Source: Caryophanales bacterium UBA6380 (lineage in GTDB: Bacteria > Bacillota_I > Bacilli_A > RFN20 > CAG-826). From it: 64,000 nucleotides of DNA. The stretch covers positions 36,524-100,523 of the forward strand of contig DJQS01000017.1 of the NCBI GenBank assembly GCA_002438785.1, written 5' to 3'. The position numbers and the translations under genes are program-made. Below, piece after piece: positions 54,769 to 64,000 of this stretch. The first letter of the stretch is position 1. Each line of letters opens with the position of its first letter. The notes below the pieces were generated by a model. The model was not told the origin of the DNA. It ran no database searches and saw only the letters and a program-made list of their open reading frames with translations.

Positions 54769-55816
54769 TTTTATTTGGATTATTCTTTAGCTTGTTTTTA
54801 TTAAATTTATTTTTATTAAATTTATTAGGCTTAGAAAAATTTTGTTGTCCTTTATTTTGGTCATTACTATTTTTTTGACTATTTTGACTATTTTTATTAT
54901 TTAAATTTTGTTGCCCTTTATTTGTATTTAAATTTTTATTTGTATTTTGTTTATTTAGCGTTTCGTTTTTTGGAGTTTGAAATACTTTTCTTTCGACAGG
55001 TTTTTTATTTGACTTATTAAGCTCATCAAAAGTAACAAAATTAACATTGTCTTTATTTTCGATTTTTAAGACTTTTGTAAAAATATTTATTCCGGTAACT
55101 TTATAATCTTCATCTAAATATTTAACAACACTGTTTAAAGTTGGAAATTGCTTTTTTAGTTCAGTATATAAATCATCTTCATATTTTAAGCAACAAAGCA
55201 GCTTGCCACATTGGCCACTTAACTTAGGAATATTTATAGCAAGCATTTGGTTTTTCGCACGACTTAATGATATACCATCAAAAGTAGTAAAAAAAGTTGA
55301 GCAACATAATGGCAATCCACAAACTCCAATTCCACCAACGAGTTGTGCCCTTTCTCTACTAGTTATTTGCTTTAATTCAATTCGACAATGTAAAGCACTA
55401 GCCAAAACTTTTAATAACTCACGAAAATCAATACGGTCATCACTAGCATATGTAAACAAAATTTTTTGTCTATCTAACGTATACTCAGCGCTTATTAAAC
55501 GCATATTTAGTTTTTGCTTGTCACATTCAGAAATAAAAATATTAGATGCCGTTGTTGCTAGTTTCTTATTTTCTTCAGCTAAATTTAGATCGCTTTTAAT
55601 GGCTCTTCTTAAAATTGGTTTAATTTCTTTATCAAAATTTAAGGAGCTCATTAATTGAGGGGTAGAAACTATTTTACCAATTTCTTTGCCAATAGATGTT
55701 TCAACAACAACATAATCACCGATATTAAAAGCATTACTACCACAAGAAAAATAGTAACTTTTATTATTATTTTCAAATTTTACTGATATATAATAACTTC
55801 CCATATTAAACTCCAA
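54755..55816 (-). CDS. ricT: PSP1-domain protein RicT (YaaT)
   Basis: 353 residues. The PSP1 core (about 1-250) carries the cysteines of the iron-sulphur site: GVCGLPLCC and GQCGKLLCC. In Bacillus it forms the Y-complex with RicA and RicF, which guides RNase Y. Residues about 285-353 are a low-complexity Asn/Lys/Gln tail, longer than in the family norm. It overlaps holB by 11 bases. Confidence 0.9.
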   Translation of the reverse strand: MEFNMGSYYISVKFENNNKSYYFSCGSNAFNIGDYVVVETSIGKEIGKIVSTPQLMSSLNFDKEIKPILRRAIKSDLNLAEENKKLATTASNIFISECDKQKLNMRLISAEYTLDRQKILFTYASDDRIDFRELLKVLASALHCRIELKQITSRERAQLVGGIGVCGLPLCCSTFFTTFDGISLSRAKNQMLAINIPKLSGQCGKLLCCLKYEDDLYTELKKQFPTLNSVVKYLDEDYKVTGINIFTKVLKIENKDNVNFVTFDELNKSNKKPVERKVFQTPKNETLNKQNTNKNLNTNKGQQNLNNKNSQNSQKNSNDQNKGQQNFSKPNKFNKNKFNKNKLKNNPNKNESK

Positions 55817-56780
55817 AGATTTTACATAATGTATGTAAAACTAATAAATTTATATTTAAATTATAATTTAATTCATTTCTTGAATTCATTAAAATCAAAA
55901 TAGCATCATCTAAATTATTAACTTCTTTAATGAGGCTATTTAATATATTAACATAACTTGTTAATAAAGTTGTTTTATTAATTTTATATTTTAAAGCTTC
56001 TTTAATAAAAATAGTAAAAATATCAAAGAAAAATCTAGCTTCTTCTTTAGATGTAAGTTTAGGAAGAATATTAGATTCGATAGTAAATTTTAAAGATTCT
56101 TTATCATTAATACAATTTAATAGTGTTAGAATATCTGATTTACTTTCAAGATAATTATCATCTAAACTTTTTTCTTTGATAGTTATAGGATCATTATAAA
56201 AAAAAGATAAAATTTCAGCATCATCATCTTTAGTTCCTAAAGATATAGAGTCGCTTATTAATCGATTTTGATTTAATAAGGAAAAATTAATAATTTCAGT
56301 TCTACTTAATATTGTTGGTAAGATTTTAAATTTATTTTCAGTTGTTAAAATCGCATAAGTATTTTCAGGTGGTTCTTCTAAAAATTTTAATAATGCATTA
56401 GAGGCATCTACAGTCATATTTTCGATTAAATTAATAATATAAATTTTATATTCGTTTCTTTCACTTGAAGTATTAGAAAAAATGTCAATTATATTATTTA
56501 TATCGTCTTTTTTTATTGTGTTTAATTTCCCATCGATTATTATTAAATTTCCATAATGATTATTATCAATACGATTACAAGTAGTGCAAATATTACATGC
56601 AAAAGGGTTACGATTTTTACAAATCATAGATTTTGCTAAGAATTTAGCAATTTCTAATAATGGAGTTCCTAAAGCACCATTTAATAAATATGCATGAAAA
56701 AAAGAATTTCTTTCTAAAGAATTTTTAAAAATTTTATATGGAATTGGCTGGTTTTTTTCTAAATATTCATCAATTTTCAT
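55806..56780 (-). CDS. holB: DNA polymerase III delta' subunit
   Basis: This 324-residue clamp-loader protein has the AAA+ fold without a working P-loop (LLNGALGTPLLEI in its place), a zinc module CKNRNPFACNICTTC and NALLKFLEEPPENTYAILTT with the SRC-type arginine finger region SRTEIINF. It opens the sliding clamp together with DnaX. It overlaps tmk by 11 bases. Confidence 0.9.
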   Translation of the reverse strand: MKIDEYLEKNQPIPYKIFKNSLERNSFFHAYLLNGALGTPLLEIAKFLAKSMICKNRNPFACNICTTCNRIDNNHYGNLIIIDGKLNTIKKDDINNIIDIFSNTSSERNEYKIYIINLIENMTVDASNALLKFLEEPPENTYAILTTENKFKILPTILSRTEIINFSLLNQNRLISDSISLGTKDDDAEILSFFYNDPITIKEKSLDDNYLESKSDILTLLNCINDKESLKFTIESNILPKLTSKEEARFFFDIFTIFIKEALKYKINKTTLLTSYVNILNSLIKEVNNLDDAILILMNSRNELNYNLNINLLVLHTLCKIFGV

Positions 56781-57393
56781 TTAATTTATCTAATATTATT
56801 TTAAGCGCAATATTGAAAACTTCATTTATAGATTTTGAAGCATCGATTATAACATATCTATTCTTATAAATTTTTGCTAAGTTTAAATATGCTTCTCTAG
56901 TTTTGTTATAAAAATCCAATTTTTGTAAATCTAAACGATTAACTTCACGTTTATTATTTTTAGCAATTCTTTCTAATCCAATTTTTGGATCGATGTCAAA
57001 GAAAAGCGTTAAATCTGGTAAAGTATTTTCTGTAGCAAATAAGTTTATATTTAAAACATTTTCTATTCCCAAACCTTTTCCTCCGCCTTGATAAGCCAAT
57101 GAACTATCAATAAAGCGATCGCAAAGTACAACCTTATTTTCTTTTAAAGCAGGAAATATCTTTTCAACTAATAGTTGTCTTCTACTAGCAGCAAATAACA
57201 AGGCTTCACAGCGATCATCAATCTCGGTATTATTTTTATCTAAGATAATATTACGAATTTGTTCACTAATTTTTACGCCACCTGGTTCTCTTACATGAAG
57301 ATAATCAATGCCTAAAGAATTTAATTTATCAGAAATCATATTGATGATGGTTGTTTTGCCTGAACCTTCAACACCTTCAAAAGTTATAAACAT
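56770..57393 (-). CDS. tmk: Thymidylate kinase
   Basis: The 207-residue enzyme phosphorylates dTMP. Walker A EGVEGSGKTT (6-15), the DR-x-x-x-S-S-L-A motif in DRFIDSSLAYQG, REPGG for substrate binding, and a LID with NKREVNRLD. Directly follows recR (1-base overlap of stop and start). Confidence 0.95.
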   Translation of the reverse strand: MFITFEGVEGSGKTTIINMISDKLNSLGIDYLHVREPGGVKISEQIRNIILDKNNTEIDDRCEALLFAASRRQLLVEKIFPALKENKVVLCDRFIDSSLAYQGGGKGLGIENVLNINLFATENTLPDLTLFFDIDPKIGLERIAKNNKREVNRLDLQKLDFYNKTREAYLNLAKIYKNRYVIIDASKSINEVFNIALKIILDKLNEN

Positions 57394-58001
57394 TATTTAT
57401 CCTCCTTAATAGATGTACGATTATCAAGAGATCGTTTCAATGTTAATGAATCTGTATAATCAAGTTGTCCACCAATAGGCATCCCAAAACCAATTCTAGA
57501 AACAACTACATTTTTATTTTTAAGAATTTCTGCAAGATATAAAGCAGTAGTTTCACCTTCAATATTGGGGTTTGTGGCAATAATTATTTCTTTAATATTT
57601 TCTTCATCAATTCGTTTTAAAAGTTCGCCTATTCTTAAATCCTTTGGCGTAACACCATGATATGCGCTAATTTCACCATTTAAAACGTGATATACACCAT
57701 GGTAAGAGTCGATTTCTTCAAACGAAAAAACATCTTTTGGGTAACTTACAACTATACAAGTAGAGTGATTTCTATTTGGATCTTTGCAGATAGAACATAT
57801 ATCATCCTCAGTTAATACTCCACAAATAGGACATTGATGAACTTTACTTGAAACTTCTTCGATAGTTTTAATTAATCCTTCAATTTCCTTTTTATCCATA
57901 TCAAGAAGAGCATAAGCCATTCTTTCTGCTGATTTTGACCCGACGGATGGAAATTTCTTAAAAGAATTTGTTAAATCAATAATTGATTTAAGTTCTTTCA
58001 T
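57393..58001 (-). CDS. recR: Recombination protein RecR
   Basis: 202 residues: N-terminal helix-hairpin-helix (LTNSFKKFPSVGSKSAERMA), zinc finger CPICGVLTEDDICSIC (C57-type), a Toprim domain (about 80-175) and a Walker-B-like end. It loads RecA with RecF/RecO in gap repair. Linked to ybaB by overlap. Confidence 0.95.
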   Translation of the reverse strand: MKELKSIIDLTNSFKKFPSVGSKSAERMAYALLDMDKKEIEGLIKTIEEVSSKVHQCPICGVLTEDDICSICKDPNRNHSTCIVVSYPKDVFSFEEIDSYHGVYHVLNGEISAYHGVTPKDLRIGELLKRIDEENIKEIIIATNPNIEGETTALYLAEILKNKNVVVSRIGFGMPIGGQLDYTDSLTLKRSLDNRTSIKEDK

Positions 58002-58303
58002 TAAAAACCAAATCCTCCAGGTACTTTAAATTTGCTTGCTATTTCTTCTTCAGCTTTATTGATTTCTTCTTTAATATGATCATAAGCTAATTTAATCATA
58101 TCACTAATTATATCGGCGTTTTCTTTATCTAGAATATCCTTATCTAAGAATTCTAAACTTACGAAAGTCATATCTCCCTTCAAAGTTAATTTAATTGCAC
58201 TATTAGCAGTATATGTAAATTCTTTTTCTTCTAAAAGTTTATGTTCTTTTTCATATTGTCTTTGTAATTTTTGCATGGATTGGACCATTTGTTGCATATT
58301 CAT
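58001..58303 (-). CDS. YbaB/EbfC nucleoid-associated protein
   Basis: A 100-residue dimeric DNA-binding protein with two long helices around a beta sheet (MNMQQMVQSMQKLQRQYE ... AEEEIASKFKVPGGFGF). The dnaX-ybaB-recR order is conserved in bacteria. One base of overlap with recR; 1 base after dnaX. Confidence 0.92.
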   Translation of the reverse strand: MNMQQMVQSMQKLQRQYEKEHKLLEEKEFTYTANSAIKLTLKGDMTFVSLEFLDKDILDKENADIISDMIKLAYDHIKEEINKAEEEIASKFKVPGGFGF

Positions 58304-58304
58304 A

Positions 58305-60131
58305 TTATTCTATTTCCTCCTCTTGAATATCTATTTTTTTAATATCTTCTATTTTTGGTAATTTATTTACTTGACTAAGACTTAAAAAAGATTTTTTAAT
58401 ATCGATATATCGGCTTCTATTTAAAGCATAAACAAATAATTTTTTCTTTGATATGTTTTTAAGCAAATCTGAGAATAAAGATTGGTTTTTTTCGACATTA
58501 ATTTTTTTGGCATCGTTATCAAAATTAGTAACGATAATAATTTCTTTTTTTGTCAAAGCAAAAATAGTTGTGTCAATTAATAATCGAGCAACTTCGCCAT
58601 AAGTAGGATCATCGACAAAGTTTTCTAGTTTATCTTTATAACTATTAGCAAGTAATGTTCTTTCTTCTTTATTAGCACATACTAAAATCTTAATCAGGTT
58701 ATTATCATCTATAAAATAAGAAAGGCCCTTACTTGATAATTTTGAATTATCTTTAGGTTTAGTAGGGTTATGATAGAAATTTGGAGTACTAATCTTATTT
58801 TCATCTTCGTTAATTTCATCCAACGGATTAAATACATCAATGTCTTTTTGCTCAGACTTAACTTCTTTAATATCAGGTTTAACTTCTTCAATTTTCCTTT
58901 GCGTAGTAGAAGTAGTTATAGTAGTATTTTTTTTATCATCATTAATAACTAAATTGTCAATTTTATTTGTAATATCTATTTTTTCTAGATGATTATCATC
59001 TAATTTATTTTCTTCCTTGATATTGATATTTTCTTTAACTATATTAGCATTATTACTAAATAAACTTAGAAGTTTTAATAAATAAACTTCGAATGTAAAG
59101 TTAGGGTTACTTGTTATTTTAAATTCTTTTTGAGAGTCCATTAATAAAGAAATCATTGCATTTAGTTGATTTTCAGTAAAATTATTATTTAACTCTTTAA
59201 TCATCATTTCATTATTAGTTTCTACTAAATCAAAACTATTAGTTTTTTTATAAATTAAAATATCTTTTAACAAATTGAGTAACTCATTAACTAATCTTAA
59301 AATATCGACATTTTTATTTATCATCCCGTTAAATTTATTTAAGACTATTAAAGTATCTCCTTGGCGAATAAACTTTAATAAATTAACTTTTTCAACTAAA
59401 CTACACAAGCCGAATATTTGTTCAATATCGTTAACTCGAATATAGCTAGAAGAATAAGCAATTACTTGATCTAAAATTGATAACGCATCACGAGCGCCAC
59501 CATTAGCTAATTCAACTAATAAAGAAATAGCGTTATCATCATATTTTATATTTTCTTTAGTTAAAACTTCACTAATAAGATATTTTAAATCCTTATCATC
59601 AATTTTTTTAAATTCATATCTTTGGCAACGAGAAATAATTGTAGGTAGTAATTTATAAGGTTCAGTTGTGCAAAGAATAAAAACTACATAACTTGGTGGT
59701 TCTTCTAATGTTTTAAGTAAGGCATTAAATGCACTATTAGTCATCATATGAACTTCATCAATAATATAAACTTTATATCGACCCTTAATAGGAGCATATT
59801 TAACCTTATCAATTAGATTTCTTACTTCATCAACTCCACTATTGCTAGCAGCATCAATTTCAATAACATCAGGGTGCGAACCTTCATTTATTGATATGCA
59901 ATTATCACATTTATTGCAAATATGGCCGATTCCTTCCTCACAATTTAAAGCTTTTGCAAATAATCTAGCGACACTAGTTTTTCCGGTTCCTCGAGGTCCA
60001 GAAAATAAATAAGCATGAGAAATTTTATTGGTTAATAGTGCATTATTTAATGTTTTAATAATAGCATTTTGTCCAACAATTTCGGAGAAAGTTTGCGAAC
60101 GATATTTCCTGTATAAAGCTTTGTATGACAT
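58305..60131 (-). CDS. dnaX: DNA polymerase III gamma/tau subunit
   Basis: 608 residues. Walker A GPRGTGKT (45-52), zinc cysteines C64, C72, C75 and C78, Walker B IIDEVH (about 118-123), sensor 1 CTTEP, SRC motif SRCQRYEF. A Lys/Glu/Asp-rich linker (about 365-445) precedes the tau C-terminal domain. TATAAT and AAGGT lie upstream of ATG. It opens the clamp loader cluster with holB. Confidence 0.96.
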   Translation of the reverse strand: MSYKALYRKYRSQTFSEIVGQNAIIKTLNNALLTNKISHAYLFSGPRGTGKTSVARLFAKALNCEEGIGHICNKCDNCISINEGSHPDVIEIDAASNSGVDEVRNLIDKVKYAPIKGRYKVYIIDEVHMMTNSAFNALLKTLEEPPSYVVFILCTTEPYKLLPTIISRCQRYEFKKIDDKDLKYLISEVLTKENIKYDDNAISLLVELANGGARDALSILDQVIAYSSSYIRVNDIEQIFGLCSLVEKVNLLKFIRQGDTLIVLNKFNGMINKNVDILRLVNELLNLLKDILIYKKTNSFDLVETNNEMMIKELNNNFTENQLNAMISLLMDSQKEFKITSNPNFTFEVYLLKLLSLFSNNANIVKENINIKEENKLDDNHLEKIDITNKIDNLVINDDKKNTTITTSTTQRKIEEVKPDIKEVKSEQKDIDVFNPLDEINEDENKISTPNFYHNPTKPKDNSKLSSKGLSYFIDDNNLIKILVCANKEERTLLANSYKDKLENFVDDPTYGEVARLLIDTTIFALTKKEIIIVTNFDNDAKKINVEKNQSLFSDLLKNISKKKLFVYALNRSRYIDIKKSFLSLSQVNKLPKIEDIKKIDIQEEEIE

Positions 60132-60249
60132 AACTTACCTTAAAATTATACTATAGAGCACCAATATTTTAAACAAAAGTATTTAATAATTAAAGAAAGT
60201 GATTAACATATTCGTTAATAAAAAATATAATTGATTTCGAGGTTTAAAT

Positions 60250-61116
60250 ATGAAATTAATTAGAAGACTTTTTGGTATTATATTTAGTTTAGTTGTTGTT
60301 TGTGCAATTACTTTAGTTGCAGGGTATTTTATTATTAAAAATGCATATGGAATTGATTTATTAAATTCTTATAATCAGTTAAAAGTATTAAATGAAGAAG
60401 TAGATGAAACAAAATTAATTACTAATCCTTATTCAAATGATGATTTAATAAGTATGAAAGAAACTATTAATTCGAAAACTAATGGTTTTATATCTACTGA
60501 TGATAATGGAAAAGTAATAATAAATTTTGATAAGTTAAATTTATTTAACTCTAATATTGAATTAACTGATCGTCAGGTTGCTGCTTATGCAAATGAAGCA
60601 ATAAGACAAGAAATGGATAATAAAATAGAAGTAGGTGATTACACATTTAATCTTGAACTTAAACAAATTGATTTTAGTGATATTAAAGATAATGGAGATA
60701 CTTTATTTAATGTTATTATTAAATTGGACTTATCGAGTCTAGAACCTACTTTAAAGAAATTTCCATATAGTTTGATTAAAAACTACATTCCTAATTATTT
60801 ATATATATCTAGTAATGTAAATGTTAATAAAACTGAAGAACCTTTTAAATATGAGTTAGTTTCTAATTATTTGACATTAAATAATGTAGATAAAGAAGGT
60901 TCAAAAGAACTTGTAAATGCACTAGATAAAATATTTAAAATAGGCAATTATGATAATTTAAATATTAAAATTTCTAACGAAGTATTATTAAATTTAATAG
61001 GTGATGATGAACATAATGGCTTAGCTTATTCTTTAAAAAAAGCTGGTGCTAAAGATTATACTTTTAAAACTATTAATAATGAAGACTATTTCGTTATTAA
61101 AACATTATTGGGTTAA
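60250..61116 (+). CDS. Membrane-anchored extracytoplasmic protein
   Basis: The 288-residue product has a basic start and one membrane helix (residues 8-30, LFGIIFSLVVVCAITLVAGYFII), followed by a soluble domain of ~255 residues with TDRQVAAYANEAI and a beta-rich middle. No family recognised. It is divergent from dnaX and overlaps the end of cysE by 4 bases. Confidence 0.65.
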   Translation: MKLIRRLFGIIFSLVVVCAITLVAGYFIIKNAYGIDLLNSYNQLKVLNEEVDETKLITNPYSNDDLISMKETINSKTNGFISTDDNGKVIINFDKLNLFNSNIELTDRQVAAYANEAIRQEMDNKIEVGDYTFNLELKQIDFSDIKDNGDTLFNVIIKLDLSSLEPTLKKFPYSLIKNYIPNYLYISSNVNVNKTEEPFKYELVSNYLTLNNVDKEGSKELVNALDKIFKIGNYDNLNIKISNEVLLNLIGDDEHNGLAYSLKKAGAKDYTFKTINNEDYFVIKTLLG

Positions 61117-61907
61117 TTATTAATTATTTTTTCGATATCACAATTTTTAATTTTTATTAAAGAATTTTTAGGAACGCTTTTAGTAATAAAAACATTTGAT
61201 CCTATAATTGAATTTTCACCTATTATAGTTTGCCCACCAAAAATTGAAGCACCACTATAAATAGTAACATTGTCTTCAATTGTTGGATGTCTTTTAGTAT
61301 TTTTTAGGTCTCGTCCTTCTTTAAGACTTAGTGCACCCAAAGTAACTCCTTGATATAGTTTTACATTATTTCCTATAATCGTAGTTTCTCCTATAACAAT
61401 TCCAGTGCCATGGTCAATAAAGAAACTATGGCCAATTTGAGCACCAGGATTAATGTCAATTCCTGTTAAAGTATGAGCATTTTCACTAATTGTTCTAGCT
61501 ATAAAATATTCTTTTAAATTATAAAAGATATGAGCAATGCGATAAGCCTCAATAGCTTTAAATCCAGGATAAATAAGGACAATTTCATACTTATTATTGC
61601 AAGCTGGATCTCCTTGATAAATGGCATCGATGTCCTTATCTAAAATGGGTCTTAAATCTAATATTTTTTGAATTAAGTCTTCAAAATTTATTTTATTTTT
61701 TAATTTTTTTAAAATATTTAAATTAAAAAATGTTTGTAATTCTATTAACTTATAATTATAATTATCTTCATTTAATTCGTCATAATAATAATTAAAGAAT
61801 AAGAATTTTATAATTAAGTTATAAAATTCTAATATTTTATCGTAAGTTAAAAAGTTATCTTTATGTTTATCTTTTTCTAATAGGGTAAAAAAGTCAATCT
61901 TATTCAT
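61113..61907 (-). CDS. cysE: Serine O-acetyltransferase
   Basis: 264 residues from ATG 61907, which overlaps the cysK stop; a start 15 bases earlier lies inside cysK. The helical N-terminal domain has GDPAC and PGFKAIEAYRIAH, the left-handed beta-helix has the acetyl-CoA site HTLTGIDINPGAQIG, FIDHGTGIVIGE and TLGALSL. It makes O-acetylserine for the enzyme encoded just before it. Confidence 0.92.
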   Translation of the reverse strand: MNKIDFFTLLEKDKHKDNFLTYDKILEFYNLIIKFLFFNYYYDELNEDNYNYKLIELQTFFNLNILKKLKNKINFEDLIQKILDLRPILDKDIDAIYQGDPACNNKYEIVLIYPGFKAIEAYRIAHIFYNLKEYFIARTISENAHTLTGIDINPGAQIGHSFFIDHGTGIVIGETTIIGNNVKLYQGVTLGALSLKEGRDLKNTKRHPTIEDNVTIYSGASIFGGQTIIGENSIIGSNVFITKSVPKNSLIKIKNCDIEKIINN

Positions 61908-62826
61908 AAAGATCAGGAACACTTAAATATCTTTCACCATTATCTGGTAAAATAATAACAACATTTTTATCTTTATATTTATCATTATCTAATTTTAAAC
62001 TTGCTGCTAAACATGCACCACTAGAAATACCAGCAAAAATACCTTCAACTTCAACAAGCTCTCTAGCAAATTTATAAGCTTCTTCATCTTTAATATCGAT
62101 AAAGCGATCAATAACGTTTTTATCTAAAATAGCAGGAATAAAATTAGCGCCAATACCTTGTATTTTATGTGGACCAGTTTTATTTTCAGTTAATAAAGGA
62201 CTAGAAAAAGGTTCAACACCGATAACTTCGGTATCTTTATTAACTTCTTTAAGTCTTTTACCAACGCCACTAACTGTGCCACCAGTTCCAAATCCAGCTA
62301 AAAATACATCAACTTTATTATCTAGAGCTTCTAATATTTCTTTACCAGTACCTTCATAATGCGCTAAAACATTAGCTTCATTAGTAAATTGAGATGGAAC
62401 AAATGAATTAGATGTATTTTTAGCCTCTTCTAAAGCTAAGTTGACACTGCCTTTCATCCCAATTGATTTAGGAGTTAAATTAACTTTTGCGCCAAAAGCT
62501 TTCATCATTTGAACTCTTTCTTTTGAACAATTTTCAGGCATATAAATATGTAATTTTAAATTAAAATAAGCACATACCATAGCTAAAGCAATACCAGTAT
62601 TTCCACTAGTAGGTTCAATAATTAATGTATCATCATTAATTAGTCCTTGTCTAAATCCTTCATTAATCATATAAAAAGCAGCTCTATCTTTAACGCTTCC
62701 TGTAGGATTAAATCTTTCTATTTTTGCAAATAATTTGAATTTTAAATTGTATTTTCTTTCAATTTTATTAAGTCTAACAAGTGGAGTGTTTCCAATTGTT
62801 TCAATAATACTATTCTTATAGTTCAT
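61900..62826 (-). CDS. cysK: O-acetylserine (thiol)-lyase, cysteine synthase
   Basis: This 308-residue PLP enzyme has the PLP lysine in GSVKDRAAFY (about K44), the substrate loop EPTSGNTGIAL, the phosphate cradle GTGGTVSGVG and the Ser of SSGA near 264. RBS GGAGGGA. It is translated together with cysE (8-base overlap), so the two enzymes can form the cysteine synthase complex. Confidence 0.95.
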   Translation of the reverse strand: MNYKNSIIETIGNTPLVRLNKIERKYNLKFKLFAKIERFNPTGSVKDRAAFYMINEGFRQGLINDDTLIIEPTSGNTGIALAMVCAYFNLKLHIYMPENCSKERVQMMKAFGAKVNLTPKSIGMKGSVNLALEEAKNTSNSFVPSQFTNEANVLAHYEGTGKEILEALDNKVDVFLAGFGTGGTVSGVGKRLKEVNKDTEVIGVEPFSSPLLTENKTGPHKIQGIGANFIPAILDKNVIDRFIDIKDEEAYKFARELVEVEGIFAGISSGACLAASLKLDNDKYKDKNVVIILPDNGERYLSVPDLYE

Positions 62827-62935
62827 AGATTATCCCTCCTAGAAATATTCTAATACGCAATTAAAAAATTAAAAGCGATATGATAATTTAATTTATTTAC
62901 TTATAAAACTAACATCTATATAATAATAAACACAT

Positions 62936-63021
62936 GGGGAAATGGCGTAATGGCAGCCGCGATAGACTCAAAATCTATTGGTAGTGATACCGTGTCGGTT
63001 CGAGTCCGATTTTCCCCACCA
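62936..63021 (+). tRNA. tRNA-Leu(CAA)
   Basis: The acceptor GGGGAAA pairs with TTTCCCC, CCA is encoded (63019-63021), the anticodon loop is CTCAAAA with anticodon CAA, and there is a long variable arm (TTGGTAGTGATACCGTG region), as in tRNA-Leu. The T arm is GTCGGTTCGAGTCCGAT. Confidence 0.92.
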
Positions 63022-63140
63022 TTACGAAACTAAAAACTAAAATTTAAATAAAATAATTATTATATATTTGTTTATTTATTGATGTATTTTATGCTATATA
63101 GGGAATTTAATTTATTAGTTAATCGAATGAACTATAAATT

Positions 63141-63521
63141 TTAATATATAATATGACTTTTGACCAAAGCAGCAAACGCTTCATATGTTAATTCGTTGGC
63201 CGCTAATTTAACAAATATGTCTACAAGATTTTCATTTGTGAAATCAGTTTTAATTCCGTTTTCATCTAAAATTATTGTTAAGACCATAGCGCCAACTCTT
63301 TTATTTCCATCAAAAAATGGATGATTGCAGGTTAATGAATAGCTTAATCTAATTACTTTATCTATTAAGGTTGGATAGATATCTATGGAGTCAAAGGTTT
63401 GCAATGGAGCATTTATAGCAGAATCTAGCATACCTTCATTTCTAATTCCTTCATAGCCGCCAGTTAAAAGAATTAACTTATAATGAATGTATATTATGTC
63501 TTCTTTAGAAAGCCATTTCAT
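63141..63521 (-). CDS. Doc-type toxin (Fic fold kinase)
   Basis: The 126-residue product carries HPFFDGNKRVGA (67-78), the Doc form of the Fic motif with Lys in place of the second Gly. Doc phosphorylates EF-Tu and stops translation. The N-terminal KEDIIYIHYKLILLTGG and RNEGMLDSAI are typical of the family. Its ATG overlaps the antitoxin stop (ATGA). Confidence 0.9.
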   Translation of the reverse strand: MKWLSKEDIIYIHYKLILLTGGYEGIRNEGMLDSAINAPLQTFDSIDIYPTLIDKVIRLSYSLTCNHPFFDGNKRVGAMVLTIILDENGIKTDFTNENLVDIFVKLAANELTYEAFAALVKSHIIY

Positions 63522-63772
63522 TTAGATAATTTTTTATAAGCTTCAGCATGTTTTACAAATTCTTTATCAAATGCTTTATTTATTTCATCATTAGTTAAAT
63601 ATTCAATAGAAGATTTTTTTGAAATTTCAAAAGGGATTTTTTGTTCTCTAATTGATTGCTTAATAAATGTATTTATCGCAGTTGTCAAGTTCATACCTAA
63701 ATCTTTAAAAAGAGAATCAGCTTCTTTTTTTAATTTTTCATCCATGCGAATTGTTACATTGATATTTGCCAT
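63518..63772 (-). CDS. RelB/DinJ-type antitoxin
   Basis: 84 residues: a ribbon-helix-helix N-terminus (INVTIRMDEKLKKEADSLFKDL, GMNLTTAINTFIKQ) typical of RelB/DinJ and a C-terminal segment that would cover the toxin. It is paired here with a Doc toxin and not with RelE/YafQ; the classical partner Phd has a different fold. RBS AGGAGG. The two overlap by 4 bases and should be autoregulated. Confidence 0.88.
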   Translation of the reverse strand: MANINVTIRMDEKLKKEADSLFKDLGMNLTTAINTFIKQSIREQKIPFEISKKSSIEYLTNDEINKAFDKEFVKHAEAYKKLSK

Positions 63773-63930
63773 TTTAAAATCCTCCTTTTAGTTAATAATA
63801 AGAGAAAGAAATTAGTAATGCAAGTAAAATTATGTGCAATTTTATAATTTTAATTCAAGAATAAATCCTTTTTACTTGTTATTTGTTTAAATGATATTGG
63901 ACAATCTTTAATGTTTTAACTACAAGAAAT

Positions 63931-64000
63931 GATATGAAATAAAATCTTTAAATAAAAAATATTTTTGTACTATAACATATGATATGAAACAAAATCTCTA
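63931..64000. repeat. Imperfect direct repeat at the window edge
   Basis: GATATGAAATAAAATCTTTA (63931) recurs as GATATGAAACAAAATCTCTA (63981), 50 bp later, with a weaker third version near 63893. The array may continue beyond the window. The interval 63773-63930 holds no gene. Confidence 0.5.

Noticed and set aside
63931..64000. CRISPR array
   Set aside because: Only two clear units of 20 bp with a 30-bp gap, with mismatches, low complexity and no cas gene in view. Kept only as an imperfect repeat.

Overview
The window is AT-rich DNA of a low-GC Gram-positive bacterium, best placed among anaerobic, host-associated Bacilli close to the Mollicutes (an Acholeplasma, RF39 or Erysipelotrichales type of lineage). 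The grounds are the very A+T-rich codon use, a dnaX-ybaB-recR-tmk-holB-ricT-rsmI cluster, GatCAB beside a NAD-dependent ligase and a PcrA helicase, many lipoproteins with BIG2, InlB-like or BspA-like repeats, and PerR/rubrerythrin oxygen defence. TGA is used as a stop (for example at 3170-3172 and at the end of the RluA gene), so this is the standard bacterial code and not the Mycoplasma code. The lineage is an inference.

Layout. 1-3630: oxidative stress genes (perR, a mini-rubredoxin, rubrerythrin) under an apparent PerR box, then a lipoprotein, a DUF2188 protein and a YqeY protein. 3630-17.6 kb: a genomic island that starts at the 3' end of tRNA-Trp. Three copies of a structured ~226-246 bp direct repeat (3702, 14769, 15639) divide it into modules. 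Module A holds two D12-class adenine methyltransferases, an AlwI-like restriction enzyme and a two-gene Lamassu-like pair (DUF4297 nuclease plus SMC/Rad50-like ATPase), apparently in one operon, then an IS30-family element and an 879-residue protein with an embedded sigma-70 region 4 helix-turn-helix. Module B is a small HTH gene and a restriction-modification gene cut off exactly at the third repeat. Module C is less AT-rich and carries a SUFU-like gene with an in-frame TAG and an intact GrpB-family gene.

17.6-24.7 kb: a graveyard of mobile DNA (IS21 istA/istB remnant, IS3-like orfA remnant, a possible tyrosine-integrase scrap) around two AAA_14-DUF4143 ATPase genes and a Fic gene. Each ATPase gene is preceded by its own pair of identical palindromes. 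24.7-37.2 kb: a sigma/anti-sigma pair, a membrane GT2 synthase and six lipoprotein genes on the minus strand with one small plus-strand gene among them. 37.5-61 kb: housekeeping genes (Bax inhibitor, asnS, pcrA, ligA, gatCAB, mgsA, an SDR, rluA, a DUF1538/P-II operon, then the dnaX cluster). 61-64 kb: cysK-cysE, tRNA-Leu and a Doc/RelB-type toxin-antitoxin pair.

The most unusual material is the tRNA-Trp island. Each repeat unit carries two terminator-like hairpins, a T-arm-like motif and three or four 11-bp iterons spaced exactly 20 bp apart, so the units behave like insulated module boundaries, yet no integrase is visible in the island. The giant sigma-4 protein and the private tandem palindromes of the DUF4143 ATPases are the next best candidates for something not yet described.
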